Position numbers and translations under genes: made by a program
Assembly (NCBI GenBank): GCA_001566295.1
Contig: KQ964247.1
Coordinates: forward strand, 992,001-1,056,000
Source: Microdochium bolleyi
Taxonomy: Eukaryota > Ascomycota > Sordariomycetes > Xylariales > Microdochiaceae
Length of the DNA: 64,000 nucleotides
Reading direction: 5' to 3'
Part shown: positions 48,901 to 61,177 of the stretch, one piece after another
How positions within the stretch are numbered: position 1 is the first letter of the stretch
How the letters are laid out: each line of letters opens with the position of its first letter
Notes under the pieces: generated by a model
What the model was told of the DNA's origin: nothing
Databases searched by the model: none
The model's input: the letters and a program-made list of their open reading frames with translations, nothing else

Positions 48901-49512
48901 GTTGGTGGCCGTGGAACCCATTAAAGACGCCCTGGCACAAGCCTTATCGCGCTTATCGTCAGCCAGCAAACGGCAGTTGCGCTGCGAGTAAGGTGGGACT
49001 CTTGATGTCGAGATTCAAGCTTCGGACATTTCAGCATCGTCACGACATCGTCGCCATCAGCGCCCACCGCCCGTCGTGTGCTTCGGTGCGACTCACCCGA
49101 GCTCTCTTTGAGAAAGGGCCAAGCCAGTGCTTTCGACTATTCTTTAGGCCATCTACCGACACAGCCAGACCATCACCACAACGCTCGTTCTCACTTGCAC
49201 TTCACGGGTTCCACACTCTACCCTATTCTCCCACTGCGCACGCATCGCCCGTGTCTCTCTTCTTCCTCCAATAACCAATAGCCATCTGGGCAGCCGAAGC
49301 CGACGCTTTCCACATTTTCATACCTCCCTCCGAATCACGGGACAGATCACGGCAGCCTCTAGGCGATCTTCAACATCAACCATCCCTTCGTATCACACCC
49401 GCCCACGAGCACAAAGCCCACGACAGAAACTACAGCCCTAGCCGCTTTCGCAGCGCCGAGCTATCCATCCACAAATCGTGCTTTCTCGCGCAATGCCCTC
49501 GTCCGAGTCAAT
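39906..49512. other. 9.6-kb gene desert between divergent genes
   Basis: No supported gene. The left part should hold the promoter and leader of the zinc-finger regulator; a TATA-like element reads on the minus strand at 40471-40480, about 570 bases before its ATG. The longest open frame (42159-43196, minus) has random-looking composition and is rejected. About 46.8-48.7 kb looks more AT-rich than its flanks. The C/T-rich stretch at about 49130-49500 is the likely promoter and leader of sen1. Confidence 0.5.
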
Positions 49513-52500
49513 ATGGAGGCCTTGAACGTGATACAGAAAGCATTTGAGGACCTTCGGGCTATCCCTCCAGAGCACCATCTGTGTTGCCCAAAGATCTCCG
49601 AGGAGGATGATGAGGACTACGAGGACCTCGACACCCCAGGCGAGATCGGTATTGCCGAGAAGCGACAGCGTTTACAGAACAGCCTTGACCGGCAAGACAC
49701 ACTGTACAACTGTGCCCTGATTCTCGGCCTGCAGCAAGAGTCACAAGGTGCCTTCCTGACCGAGTTCAGCGAGCGCGCTCTCGCCGTTCTCGGCAGCTGT
49801 TCGACATGCATTCGAAATTGGCACAAGGGGCGCAAGCCATTTCTCAAGCGACTGTCCCAGTAAGCCTCGGACCAGACCCGGCTCGCTGAGCTTAAATAAT
49901 GACCAATTGTGTTTTTCAGATTTTACGATGATTCTGTCGTCAGCGCGATGACAGACCGCATCAACACATTCGACTTTGATAGGATAACGAAAGGTTTACT
50001 CGGCGCTCAGGAGTTCATTCTTCAGCAGACTGGTGTCGTAGACCAGCGGGCGTTCATAGAGGCAGATCGTGCGGACCTTCTTGTCGCTCTTTTCGAAGCG
50101 CTGTGCTGCATGCCTTACCTCAGTCTACCCGACAACCGCCGATACTTCAATTTCGTCTTCGAGAAAATACAAGAGCGCAAAGTACTGAAGCTACCGGACG
50201 TTCTTCCGACGATGACGTACTTCTTATTCGAAGAAGACCCTACGCGACAAAAATTCGCCACTTACACGTGGTCTCGACAGACCCTCATCACAGCGGAAGA
50301 CTTCGAGTGGGCCGTGAAAGACAATCTCAAGGTCGCGATCTCGAGAGTGTTCGACCATTCTGCATGCTCTCCAGCCCAGCTGCAGCTGTTTTGGCAGGGG
50401 TTCTCGCATATTCTCAATGCGCTGGATGAGGACCTGATCCTGCATTCCCTGCAGGCTCTGGGTATCCAGCCTGGTATCTATGACCTGCTTTTATCTCACA
50501 TGATGGTCGACTCAGATCAGTTATTAGTGCAACTGATTAAAATCCTCTGCACCCTCCTCGACAAATCACCAAAGGCCTTCTGGGCCGCTTACAGCCAGTA
50601 CACCCATATCTCTGTGGCCGAGCAAGTATTACGAAGTCCCGCTTTCAAGGCTTTGCTGAGGAGGTCAGGGGAGCAGGCTATGCTGGATGCCGTTAACGCA
50701 ACGTCTTGGGTCAAGGCTTTTGTTGACTCTGTGCCGACCCACAGCAGGGGTGATGTGTGTGACGCTCTGGTACATCATCTTCTCGACGAATTTGCTAAAG
50801 ATCAGTCCATTACGACGGCGGGCATCCAGGACTGCCAATGGGCATCAGCGGATGCTCTGGCCTCAACTCTTGGGGCATTCGCATCCCCAACGTACAAACT
50901 GCATGCCGGCTCATCCACTATTTTGACCAATGCCACTCTCAATCTTGTGCTGAAACACAAAGATGTGATCCTACGGCTGGGAAGGCTGGCACCTAAGGAT
51001 GCTCGCCACATAGCCTTGGCCAAGTCAGCGCAGTCCGTCATTGAAGCTGCGCTTGCACTGGACTCGAGAATCACTGTCGAGGAATATGGCGCGTTGCAGC
51101 ACAGCGACAGTCATGTCCAGCGCGAGGTCAAGCGTGACTCTTCAGGGCTCTGGGCCGCCTTCCTAGAGAACTTGTCAGAAGGTGAAAACGGCGCTCTTGA
51201 GCTTTCAAAGGTCATGCTGAGCGCAACCTACCCTCTCCTGACCGTCGAGATCTTCCGTCCAAAGAAGAAAGCAACGCTGTCACCGGTCAAAAAAGAATTC
51301 AACGAAGAGTTCAGTAAGACTGCCAAGGCCATAGGCGATGTCTTCACACGCCTTTCTGGGTTCGAGCCCGCGCAACTTCAGCAGTTGTTCACCGAGCTGA
51401 AAACCATCCAACCAGTCATCGCCGCGCTTATCCATGGTGAAGGAGAGATCAGTGCCGCCGCGACAGAGTTCATCAAGACAGTTACGAACGAGATTCGACG
51501 TGAAGACGCTGTGCAGAACCTCCTGACGAAGTGGTTCGTCCCAACGTTGGCGTCATTCACCAAAGCCATTGATGAAGTGAACGAGAAGAAGACGTTATGG
51601 TCATCTCAGCTGCCAATTCTTCGGTACTCAAGAGACTTTCTCGACAGTATGTGCGATGCGTCTGGCGTCTTGCGGTCCAAGACGCTAACCTCTGGCGAAT
51701 GCCAGATCGTCAACAAGTGGTGGAAGACACAATGGCTCTACCTTGAGAACGCCTTCGAGCAGACTGAAGCTTGGAGCCATCTGATCGAGATGGAGACAAT
51801 GAAGGAGTTCTGCCGTCTCGCGATGGAGCATGCTGACGCCCTCTTGAGCCAAGATGGTGTTCTATCATCTGCCATGAGCCATCAGTCCGTCTCCGACCCG
51901 TCCACTGGCGAAGCCGAGGATCCAGCCAAAACGATGAAAGATATCCTTGAGCAGCCACGAGCGCACTGCTATGGATTGTCCAAGATGCTTCGGCTCAAGG
52001 ATCTTTACCTTGTCACAGTCATCGTCAGCGTGATGGGCAAGTTGTTGAAGCGTCTCAAAGAGCACGACATGCAGCTCAACGCCAATGCCTTGGCCTTTAT
52101 CCGAAACACCATCAAGAAGTCACCACAGGGGCGATATAACATATCGACTAATATGAATGACCGACAACGGGCGGAGATACAGAAGGCCCTTGGTGATGAC
52201 CCGGCGGATGACGATGACGACATTCAGATCCTCTCTATCCGCAAGGCCGAGACCATGAAACAGACTCGGCTCGATACGTGGTCCAAGTCTGGTGATGGCA
52301 CGGTCTCTCTGCCTAAGAAGCCGGAGCCTCGGTCCAACAAAGACGATGTCCGCGAATTGCTTAGAGCGTCGTCCTCGGATAAGAACCGTGCGACCCTGGA
52401 GCGGATGAAAGCCCGCCAGCCTGTCAAGCCCGTCATGCCTAGTCCTCAGGCGACAGCGGCCAACTTGGCGTCTATCAAGGAGCAGCGCGCCAAAGAGAAA

Positions 52501-55500
52501 GAGGAGAAGCGAAAGCGCGACGCCGAGATCATTGCCCGCGCCAAAGCCCTGCGTGCGCCTAAAAGTATCGTCAATGGCGAGGGTTCTGGTATGCAAGGCT
52601 TATCTGGAATCCAGGGCAAAGACCATGCCCCTCAAAAGAGCGAGATCATGGTCAACTCGTCTTCTGAGGATGAAGAAGACTCCGAGACGGATGCTGCGTA
52701 CGAGGCACAGGTCTCTGGCAAGCAGACTGGGGGCACTGGGCGCACCACCGTCATCAAGAAGGGCCCGTCGGGCCCGGTCAAGAAAACCAAGATACAACGG
52801 TCGGCCAAGGATATGCGAGCCCGTCTTGTGCCTCCCATGGACGAGCTGCATAGGGCGATCCTGGAATGGGACATCTTCCACGGAGGTAACGACCCACCCA
52901 ACGGCATCCTGTGTTCTCACGTTTCGGACTCGTACGATGACCCGTCCTCGTACCGGGAGACTTTCTTCCCGCTTCTCATTAACGAAGCCTGGCGATCCTT
53001 TGTCACAGCCAAGGACGAGTGCACTGCTCAGTCCTTTGGTGTCAAAGTTGTGAGCCGAATGACGGTCGATTCTTTCATCGAAGTGAGCACTTCGATGCCC
53101 AAAACGGAGAAAATAAGCAAAGAACTCGGCGAGGGTGACATCGTCCTGTTGTCTGTTGCGGCTAAGCCTCTGGAATCTCCCGAATCCCAGCACTGCCTCG
53201 CGCGGATCTGGAGGGTGCAGTACAAAGGTGGTAGTAAGGAGATTTCATACCGTATCAGCAGCAGGGCCGGCTCGATCTTGGCTGCCCTGGTTCCTCAGGC
53301 CGAGCTCCACGGAGTCAAGATCACCAACATGACCACTATCGAGCGTGAATATGCATCCCTGAAGTCCCTGCAGTACTTCGACCTCATGCCGGAAATTTTG
53401 GACGCCAAACCCTCGCCCATGCTTAACTTCGACGAGGAGCTTGTTTCGCAGACGATGAAGAATTACCATCTCAATCCTGGTCAGGCGAAGGCGATCCTCA
53501 ATGCTAAAGCAAACGACGCATTCACGCTCGTGCAGGGCCCTCCAGGTACCGGCAAAACGAAGACCATCATTGCAATGGTGGGAGCCCTTCTCACTGGCAC
53601 GTTCTCTACGAACACGGGCGTAGCAATCAAACGACCTACAGCACCCATCAACGCGCCAAACAACGGTTCTCCGCCCATGGCCAAGAAGCTCCTCGTTTGC
53701 GCCCCAAGTAACGCAGCCGTGGATGAGCTGGTGTTACGACTTAAGCAAGGAGTCAAAACTACGAAGGGCACATTCCACAAAATCAACGTCGTTCGTCTTG
53801 GTCGCAGCGAAGCTGTCAATTCCCTTGTCCAGGACGTGACTCTTGAAAAGCTTGTCGCAGCCAAGGCTGAAGGGACCGAGACCGAAAGCTCGGTCCAGAA
53901 GACCCGGGAGGCCATCCATAAAGAGGCTGGCGAGATCAAGCAGGAGATCATGGGCATTCGCGGTCAGCTCGAGGCAGCTCGCGAGGTGGATGACCGCGAC
54001 CTAGTGAACCGCCTACAACGGTCCTTTGACGAGGTCAAACGCCGGCAGGTGGCCATCGGTAAACAGATCGACGCCGACAAGGACAGCGGCATGACTGCCG
54101 CTCGAGAGAATGAACTGAGACGACGCAAGTTCCAGCAAGAAGTTCTCGACTCGGCTCACGTCCTGTGCACCACCCTCAGTGGTGCTGGACACGAAATGTT
54201 CAAGAACCTCAACGTTGAGTTCGAGACTGTTATCATCGATGAGGCGGCGCAGTGTGTTGAGCTCAGCGCCCTCATTCCCTTGAAGTACGGCTGCACAAAG
54301 TGTATTCTCGTCGGCGACCCGAAGCAGCTGCCGCCGACTGTCTTGTCTCAGTCTGCGGCTCAGTATGGGTACGACCAAAGTCTTTTCGTCCGTATGCAGC
54401 GAAGGAGCCCCAAGGACATCCACCTCTTGGACACTCAATACCGTATGCATCCCGAGATCTCCAAGTTCCCAAGCCAGGAGTTCTACGAAGGAAAGCTTGT
54501 GGACGGTGATGGCCTCGCCAGTCTCCGGGTTCAGCCATGGCATAGCAGTCTTCTCCTCAGCCCCTACCGATTCTTCGACGTTAAAGGTAATCAAGAGAGA
54601 GGGAGCAGGGGCCAGTCTCTGGTCAACACGGAGGAGTTGAGGGTCGCCATGAAGCTCTACCAGCGCATCCGCCAAGATTACTCCGAAGTTGACCTCAAGG
54701 GCAAGATTGGCATCATCACGCCGTACAAAGCGCAACTATTCCGGCTCCGCGAGCAATTCGTGGAGCACTATGGTGAGAAAATCCTCGAGGACATCGAGTT
54801 CAACACCACCGATGCCTTCCAGGGTCGTGAGTGCGAGATCATCATCTTCTCTTGTGTGCGAGCTAGCCCGACTGGTGGTATTGGTTTCATGACCGACATC
54901 AGACGCATGAACGTCGGTCTGACTCGTGCGAAGTCGTCTCTCTGGGTGCTTGGAGACTCCAGGGCTCTTTCTCAAGGTCGTTATTGGCGACAACTGATCG
55001 AGGACGCGCAGCAACGTGACCGGTACACTACCGGTAACATTCTCCAGCTTCTGTCGCAACCAGGTCAAAAAGTCTCACCCACTTCATGGATCACCTCGAG
55101 GTCCAACTCGCCTAAGCATGAGGACGCTGAGCGGAAGAATGGTGATAACAAGGTCCCTATCAAGGATGAGGATCACATCATGAGAGATGCCAGCCCGAAG
55201 CTACCACCACTTGCGACAGACCACAAGTCTACAAATGGGAGCCCAAAGGTCCACATTCCGAACGACTTGCCCAACTCTGACCCTCCACGAGGACATCAGC
55301 CACCTGTAAAGGGCTACGGTGGTCTGAACGAGCGTGGCGAGTCGTCGGTAGTAATGCGCTCGGCAGATAGGCCCATCATTCACTCGTCTGCGCACAAGAG
55401 ACCTCGGGACGGTGCCGATGATGGCAGGGCACCAAAGAGAGTAGTGAGTTTTCCTAATAGCTTTACACCGACCACGGAAAGATACCCAATCACTAACCCC

Positions 55501-55864
55501 GTCCCCAGCCCTCCGCACCGCGTGGTCTGCTGCCTGGCAAACGAGCACCGCCCAGCGCCCCGCGTGCGATGCCGCGCCCCCAGGACCCCTCGGCCATGTC
55601 TGTCCTCGGCATCAAGAACGAGGCAGCAGAGACGAAACCTCCTGTAACAACAGCGGCCCCTCCGCATGCACCAAAGGTGAGCCTTGACCCCGCCGTGAAG
55701 TTCAACTCAAGTAAAGAATTGACAGTAACCAATACTTTCGATCGAACCAGGGACCAGCAAACTCTCATCAAAACGGGCCGAATGCTCCGCGTAGGAAGCC
55801 CCCTCAATCGTCCTCTTCGTCAAACATGTTCATCCAGCGGAAGCCTAACAGACCTGCGCGGTGA
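49513..55864 (+). CDS. Sen1-type SF1B RNA/DNA helicase
   Basis: Exons 49513-49859, 49920-55443, 55509-55676 and 55751-55864 join in phase to give 2050 residues. The first 1000 residues are the helical Sen1 N-terminal domain. A Lys/Glu-rich linker follows. The helicase core spans about 1290-1820: Walker A GPPGTGKT near 1322, motif II DEAA near 1556, then GDPKQLPPT, TQYRMHP, TPYKAQ, TDAFQGRE and GLTRAK. The tail is basic and Ser/Pro-rich and ends RKPNRPAR. Sen1 unwinds RNA:DNA hybrids and terminates RNA polymerase II transcription at noncoding genes, in the nucleus. Reading straight through the two small 3' introns gives an implausible Arg/Cys-rich tail, whereas splicing restores a conserved-looking basic end. 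Length matches other fungal Sen1 proteins. Confidence 0.93.
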
Positions 55865-56346
55865 GCTACTTTGACTTCTCGGCGACTATCGAGCCAAAAA
55901 CAAATGCATTCACAAGGCGTTCTCTGGGCGGGGATGAGCTGCTTCGGAGATAACCGAAACAAAGCGAGATCGGATCGGCATGTTCATTCCCGTGCGTTTC
56001 TCTACCATGTATTATTGCAGCATTTGATACAGCTAGAAGTAGCATCGCACAGGCGCACAGCGGAATTCAGCTATTTTGGAGGTTCTGAAAGAGAACAAGT
56101 GCTATTTGCGAACGAGCGAGTTTGTTGAAGTTCTCAGCGGAATTGTTCTCATGATGCAATTAGCGCCAGTATGCCATTGACTACAATATTGTATGAGCAG
56201 AACTAAGAAAATAATTATACTCGGGCTCAGATCCAAACCCGATGCCTATCAAAAAGAGTGACCCGGCTCTCAACTATATGTTCAAACAAAGTAAAAATTG
56301 ACCGTGCCGCACTTTTTCTTTTTATACCGCCACACATACTCGGTTT
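55865..56346. other. Convergent 3' flanks, sen1 / 973-residue gene
   Basis: 482 bases between two stop codons on opposite strands. It is AT-rich relative to the flanking genes, as expected for 3' untranslated and polyadenylation sequence. No coding signal. Confidence 0.55.
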
Positions 56347-59268
56347 CTAGTACACCCTATACAGGTTGTGATCTGTGTGTGCTGTCAAATCCCAGTCGTC
56401 GTACTGGTCGTGCTCATCCATCGAGCTGTCGCTATCGCTGGGATCCACGCGAGCACTCGCGGCGAGCTCTTGCATGAGTGGCTCGATCTGCTGCAGACTT
56501 CCCGCCAGGATCTCTGCAGCAATGTGGGTGTCTTCTGCCATGGTGACGATCTCGGTGTGTTTGCGGTCCATACGTCCTGTCCCAACCGAGCTCATTGAGC
56601 TGTCGCGGAGGTGCCCGACACTGATCCGGCTCACGCTCAGTTCAGAGGCCCTCCGAGGCCTGGTGTAGCCTTCGGCGCGCGCTCGAAGCAGGGCATCGAT
56701 CTCATCCTCGAGCCTATCCTTGGCTCGCTGCTCTACTATGGCTCTCTGGACCTCCTGCTGCAAGGGACTCACAAGCCAAGCGTGCGGTTTGGCCAGCAAG
56801 ACTTGTTCATGTGTTGGCGCTGTTGGTGGGAGTATGGGTGACTGCTGCTTGCTCAGCTGCGCATGGTAGGTTGGCTGTGCCGACCTTGGCCTTTGCGCGT
56901 GGAGGGGGCTGTCATGGCTGCGAACCGATCGAAGAGAATAGTTATTGGTTCCGGGCTCCGCCCGATCAACGTCGCCTGGCAAGCGTGCGTGCGGTTGACG
57001 ACTCCCTGGGGCATCTTTCCGCGAATTCTGAGGCATCGGATGGCTGGGGACATACTGATGCTGTCGACGAGATATTGGTCCGGGGCTGTACGGTGGAAAC
57101 TGCATGTTGCGCTGATAGGAGTATTGCTCCTGAAGCAATCTATTGAGATTTTCCATCAGAGGAACCATAGATCGTAACCAGACCTCGCCGTTGCGCTCGA
57201 GCCGACGTAGCCGCTTTTCCATGTCGTACGTGCGCAGCTCTTTGAGGTTCTCGTAGCGGAGGACAAGTTCTTGACGTGAAAGACGGTCAGCCAGATCTTT
57301 CTGTTCGGCACGTGCTTCAGCTAGGTATCGTTCTCTGCGGCTGGAATACGCCTTCCGCTCAGCATGCCGTTCCTTCCGACGCTGAGAAGATGCCCTATCC
57401 CAGTTGACAGGCGAACCCGGTTTTGATACATCAGTTGATGTATTGGACTGTGATGGTTTCGGACGCTTGAGGGTCTTCCGGAGGGTGCGTGCGGGGTGCA
57501 AAGGAGGCACCTCTGGAGGCGGTAGATCGTCACTAACGGTCGCAGCCTCTGGGACCATCTTCTGAGTTGTGGGTGGTTCCGGTACTGCAGCTGGTGTATG
57601 TTGAGGAGCTTGAACAGGGAGACTGCCCACCCTCTCCTTCAATTCTCGTTGATCTGCCGATACTGAACTGACTTGCTGGCACTGGTTCTTCATCGCTTCC
57701 ATATCTCGAGCCTTACGCGCCCTGACCTGATCTCTGCGGCTCTTTGGCCGTTCAACAGGTTCGTGATTCGGTCGGTTGTGCGGAATGCTTTGAGCAGACT
57801 CGACTTGCGGCGCATTCTTCTTGTCGTGATGCGAGGACCTGTCGCCATTCGCGCTGGTCTGAGGCAGGGAAACATCGCCCAGGCCTGGCCGTGAGGGTGG
57901 TCTTACAACGATAGGTATTTGCTCAACGTGGTATGCCTTGGCGGACTGTGCGCTCATGACGTTTGGCACGGAGTCAGTCGACAGCAAGCTCTCGGCGAAG
58001 GATCTGCGATGAGCACCAGGCTGGTCCGAATCGAGATTTGCGTCGTTTTGAGCATTTGACATGGTGCTCAGACGACTGCTAGAAATGATGTTATCAATAG
58101 AATCGCCAAGTTCCAGCGTTGTGTTGAGGCCACCGCGTCTGCTTGACTTGCGCGAAGGCGGGTAGAGCTGCATGGAGTTCCGACTTGATGGGATACTCGA
58201 GACCGTCGAGGTATGGCTGATGTTACGTGTGTGCCGCTTCGCGGTGACATTGCGGCTGGCGCTTGGCTCATTCCGCGGCTGGGTGGTCAAACGGGTCACC
58301 GAAGCCATACTGACGGGCCGCTGTCTTTCCGAGACGGGTGGAAGAGTCGTGCTGGACTTGACGGGCTGAGCTGGAGCATGTGCCTGATCAAAGTCGGCGA
58401 AATGCTGATGGTCGCTCGCACCGATATGCCGGGAAACTGGTCGAGGCGGCGGTTGTGACCCGTCTGATGCCTGCGAAAGACGCCTGACAAGCCCGTTGTC
58501 CATCAAGGCACGCTCTTGCTGCACTGCTGGGTTTGGCGAGACGGGTGCTGAGGCCATCGACTCGCGATCTTCGCCGATTGTGTGAAGACGAGTTCCTGTG
58601 TGGTCCCAGAGCGTGTTTCGCATTGGACCTAGCTTGGCATCGATCTCGCGCTCGAACTCGGCCGACATGGAGCCGAAGACGGGATACTGTGAAGTCGAGA
58701 GCGGAGTCAAGTGCGAGTACTGGAGCGGGATGGAGATGGCAATGTGCCGGTGGCCGCCGGTCGTCTTGGCTGCCACGGCGGAGTCTGGCAGCCTGATGAT
58801 TGGTGGCCGTTGGCGGGTGGCTCGCTTGCGCTTGCGCAAAGTATTGATGCTCTTCCATTTCTTGCCCTGGCGTGAGGGGTCCGAGTGCTGGGGATCGGGG
58901 ATGGACATGAAGTTGTCTGGGGGTGGTGTCTTGCGCAGAAACTCGATGAGGTAGCGCAGGCTGTCGTCGTTGCGGCGCTGGTCCAGGAGGGAGCCGAGAC
59001 GGTCTTCCATGACGTCCGGGTGGCGGCGAATATCGTCGAGGCACAGGGGATGCCCGTCTCCCGAGGGAGGGGACGGGGAGGTGGTGGTGGTGACCATTGC
59101 AGAGTCCTTGTCCTTGTCCTTGTAGGCGTCTGAGACGGAGCTGACGACAGACACGACGGAAGGCCGCCTGGAGGCGCTCAGAAGACCATCAGAGGGCTCG
59201 TCACGGATGCTGAACTCGTGGGCGACGAAGATGCCGGGACTGTTGCCAGGCAGAGGCAGGGTTTCCAT
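56347..59268 (-). CDS. Unrecognised 973-residue Ser/Arg-rich protein with coiled coil
   Basis: A single uninterrupted exon of 973 residues; a chance frame this long is very unlikely. I do not recognise the family. A short globular-looking segment at about 75-120 (RRHPDVMEDRLGSLLDQRRN, then LRYLIEFLRKTPPPDNF) is followed by a basic cluster (LRKRKRATRQR) that could be a nuclear signal. The middle is Ser/Pro/Arg-rich and disordered, with many RxxS-type phosphorylation-like sites. A strongly charged coiled coil is predicted at about 635-715 (RRKERHAERKAYSSRRERYL onward). Another helical segment follows at about 850-890. The last 50 residues are acidic. No membrane segment or signal peptide is seen. 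A scaffold or cytoskeleton-associated role would fit the architecture but is a guess. Confidence 0.75.
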   Translation of the reverse strand: METLPLPGNSPGIFVAHEFSIRDEPSDGLLSASRRPSVVSVVSSVSDAYKDKDKDSAMVTTTTSPSPPSGDGHPLCLDDIRRHPDVMEDRLGSLLDQRRNDDSLRYLIEFLRKTPPPDNFMSIPDPQHSDPSRQGKKWKSINTLRKRKRATRQRPPIIRLPDSAVAAKTTGGHRHIAISIPLQYSHLTPLSTSQYPVFGSMSAEFEREIDAKLGPMRNTLWDHTGTRLHTIGEDRESMASAPVSPNPAVQQERALMDNGLVRRLSQASDGSQPPPRPVSRHIGASDHQHFADFDQAHAPAQPVKSSTTLPPVSERQRPVSMASVTRLTTQPRNEPSASRNVTAKRHTRNISHTSTVSSIPSSRNSMQLYPPSRKSSRRGGLNTTLELGDSIDNIISSSRLSTMSNAQNDANLDSDQPGAHRRSFAESLLSTDSVPNVMSAQSAKAYHVEQIPIVVRPPSRPGLGDVSLPQTSANGDRSSHHDKKNAPQVESAQSIPHNRPNHEPVERPKSRRDQVRARKARDMEAMKNQCQQVSSVSADQRELKERVGSLPVQAPQHTPAAVPEPPTTQKMVPEAATVSDDLPPPEVPPLHPARTLRKTLKRPKPSQSNTSTDVSKPGSPVNWDRASSQRRKERHAERKAYSSRRERYLAEARAEQKDLADRLSRQELVLRYENLKELRTYDMEKRLRRLERNGEVWLRSMVPLMENLNRLLQEQYSYQRNMQFPPYSPGPISRRQHQYVPSHPMPQNSRKDAPGSRQPHARLPGDVDRAEPGTNNYSLRSVRSHDSPLHAQRPRSAQPTYHAQLSKQQSPILPPTAPTHEQVLLAKPHAWLVSPLQQEVQRAIVEQRAKDRLEDEIDALLRARAEGYTRPRRASELSVSRISVGHLRDSSMSSVGTGRMDRKHTEIVTMAEDTHIAAEILAGSLQQIEPLMQELAASARVDPSDSDSSMDEHDQYDDWDLTAHTDHNLYRVY

Positions 59269-61177
59269 GTAGTGCTGCTTCGCTCACAGTCACACGCAAG
59301 GTATCATGGCTGTCCTGGTGTCGTCCCAATACCGGAGGACCTAGCTACGGCGAGCAGGTGCGGACGAATCAAGAGACATGTCCCGAACGAAGATGAGGTG
59401 GAAGGAGAGGCAGCTCTCGGGGGGCTGGTGGGAGGGAGCAGGGACGAGCAGGGTTGAAAAAGAAACGAGGCCATCTTGATGAGGTGCCGGCCGGGAAGAG
59501 CCCGGGTGCTAATGTGGCACAGAGGCGCGGGCGGACACAAGCGGGAGGCGGAAGATGGGACGGCGAAGAGGGCGCGGATGGGTGGGCGGCGGCGAGGTGA
59601 CGATGCTCGCAGGTCGCTACTGCCTAGCGCGGTCGCGGCTTGCAGCGATCGACACCTGCAACGCCGCGCCCGACCCGCGCAGGCGGGACGTTGGCGGTTC
59701 CAGCCTCCAGGGCTGTCCCCTTTGCAACTCTAACGGCACGCAGCACGCCTCGTTGCATTGTGAGAGATTAGGCTCAAGGTTCACACCGGCCGCCGCCACT
59801 CCAGTCCCCCCAATGGACCCCAAAGGGCAGCCGGCAGATCCTGTCCATTTCGGGGCCGTCCTCCCTCGCATCCTACGGCCTCGACACAGAGGACAGAGAG
59901 CCACAAGGAGCACACAGAGCGGCCCTCTTCTCGCCTGTGCCCATCTGAGACACATCTCGGCTTCGGCTGGCCATGCAGCCGGCCTCTTGGGGGATGTCTT
60001 GGACCACTGCATATTGTGCGAGGCTGGTCTGCAGCAGCTGGGACACCTGTGTGCACCGCCGTCTTTTCTTCTTTGCGTGTCCAGGCTCGCCAGGCACTCG
60101 AGGCACTCGAGGCAGAAGCAAGTCACCACACAACACGTCGATGGCCTTGTCTCGCCTGTCAGTGTCAAGCTCGACGCACCCCGGCCGCAATCTCGGCATG
60201 CCATTTGTTTGATGATGCGCGACAGGGATCAAGGGTTCTTCCCGTCCGAGGCGTCCAATGTCACCCTGCAAGAGCTGGCCGCGATACACCCAGGCCGTGA
60301 TCAGAACATCCACAGCGGAACACGGCTTTCATCTCTTTCCAGGAGTCGGAGGTTGAGCAGAGCCACACGGAGCAACATGCTGTCCTGGCCTCGTCGGCGC
60401 TCACTCAGCCTTTCGGCGTGCGTGGGGGAACGCCACCGTGAGCTACGGCACGAGTATTCCACGCTTGCTCGATTCCAGGGCAGATCGACAAGCCTCATGA
60501 TGCTATGGTCAAAATCTGAGGTGTTAGTCCTCCTCGGACGATGGAGAAACCGACGGTCGTCGAGCTGGCACGCGCTGCATGGCCTGCCGCTACGTCAGGC
60601 AGGGTTTCTGTCTCTTTGATCAGCCGCGGGATCCCGAGGTGGAATTCACCAGTGCGACCCCTCCCAGAGCGTAGGATTCACAAAACCCTTCCGTCATGTA
60701 CCAGATAACCAGACATTGGGAAACCTCTCGAGCCCACCCACTGCTGCCGACAATGGTATTGTCCGCCATCCTCCTCGTGGGGTTTCAGAGTTAAAATGAC
60801 TGGTGGAGTTGGCTGGCTGAACCCTGGAGTCGTCAATTACGTCATGACTGAGACCCCGAGAGGGCATCTTGCGAACTATGCTGCCACGACCGGGTCTTTG
60901 CATTGGGTGTCTTGGCGAGGCCAGCAGTCGCTGAGAGGGAATCTTGACGAGGCAGATAAAGACTCGCCCATTGGTTTCGTGACGACATCGCAGTCCGTGA
61001 TCTGCCAGCCGTGGTTCCTGGACGACTGCCTCTTTCGGGCGCCCCAGCGCGGCATCCTCCAATCACAGCCGCGAGCGTGGGTGATATCCGAGAATCAACC
61101 CCGGGGCCTCCATCAACACATCCCCGAGTCGCACAGCTTGCCAGCACTGGGGAGCACATATCCAAGGACCGCACAAC
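59269..61177. other. Divergent intergenic region
   Basis: 1.9 kb between the divergent starts of the 973-residue gene and the short-chain dehydrogenase gene. The open frame at 59555-60619 is rejected as chance. No TATA box or repeat stood out. Confidence 0.5.

Noticed and set aside
55444..55647. Unspliced Sen1 C-terminus
   Set aside because: The read-through tail is an unlikely Arg/Cys/Pro-rich sequence. Splicing at 55443/55509 and 55676/55751 gives a continuous basic tail in phase.
59555..60619. 354-codon open frame between the 973-residue gene and the dehydrogenase
   Set aside because: Repetitive Arg/Ser/His composition without domain signatures; it overlaps other frames and resembles translated promoter DNA.
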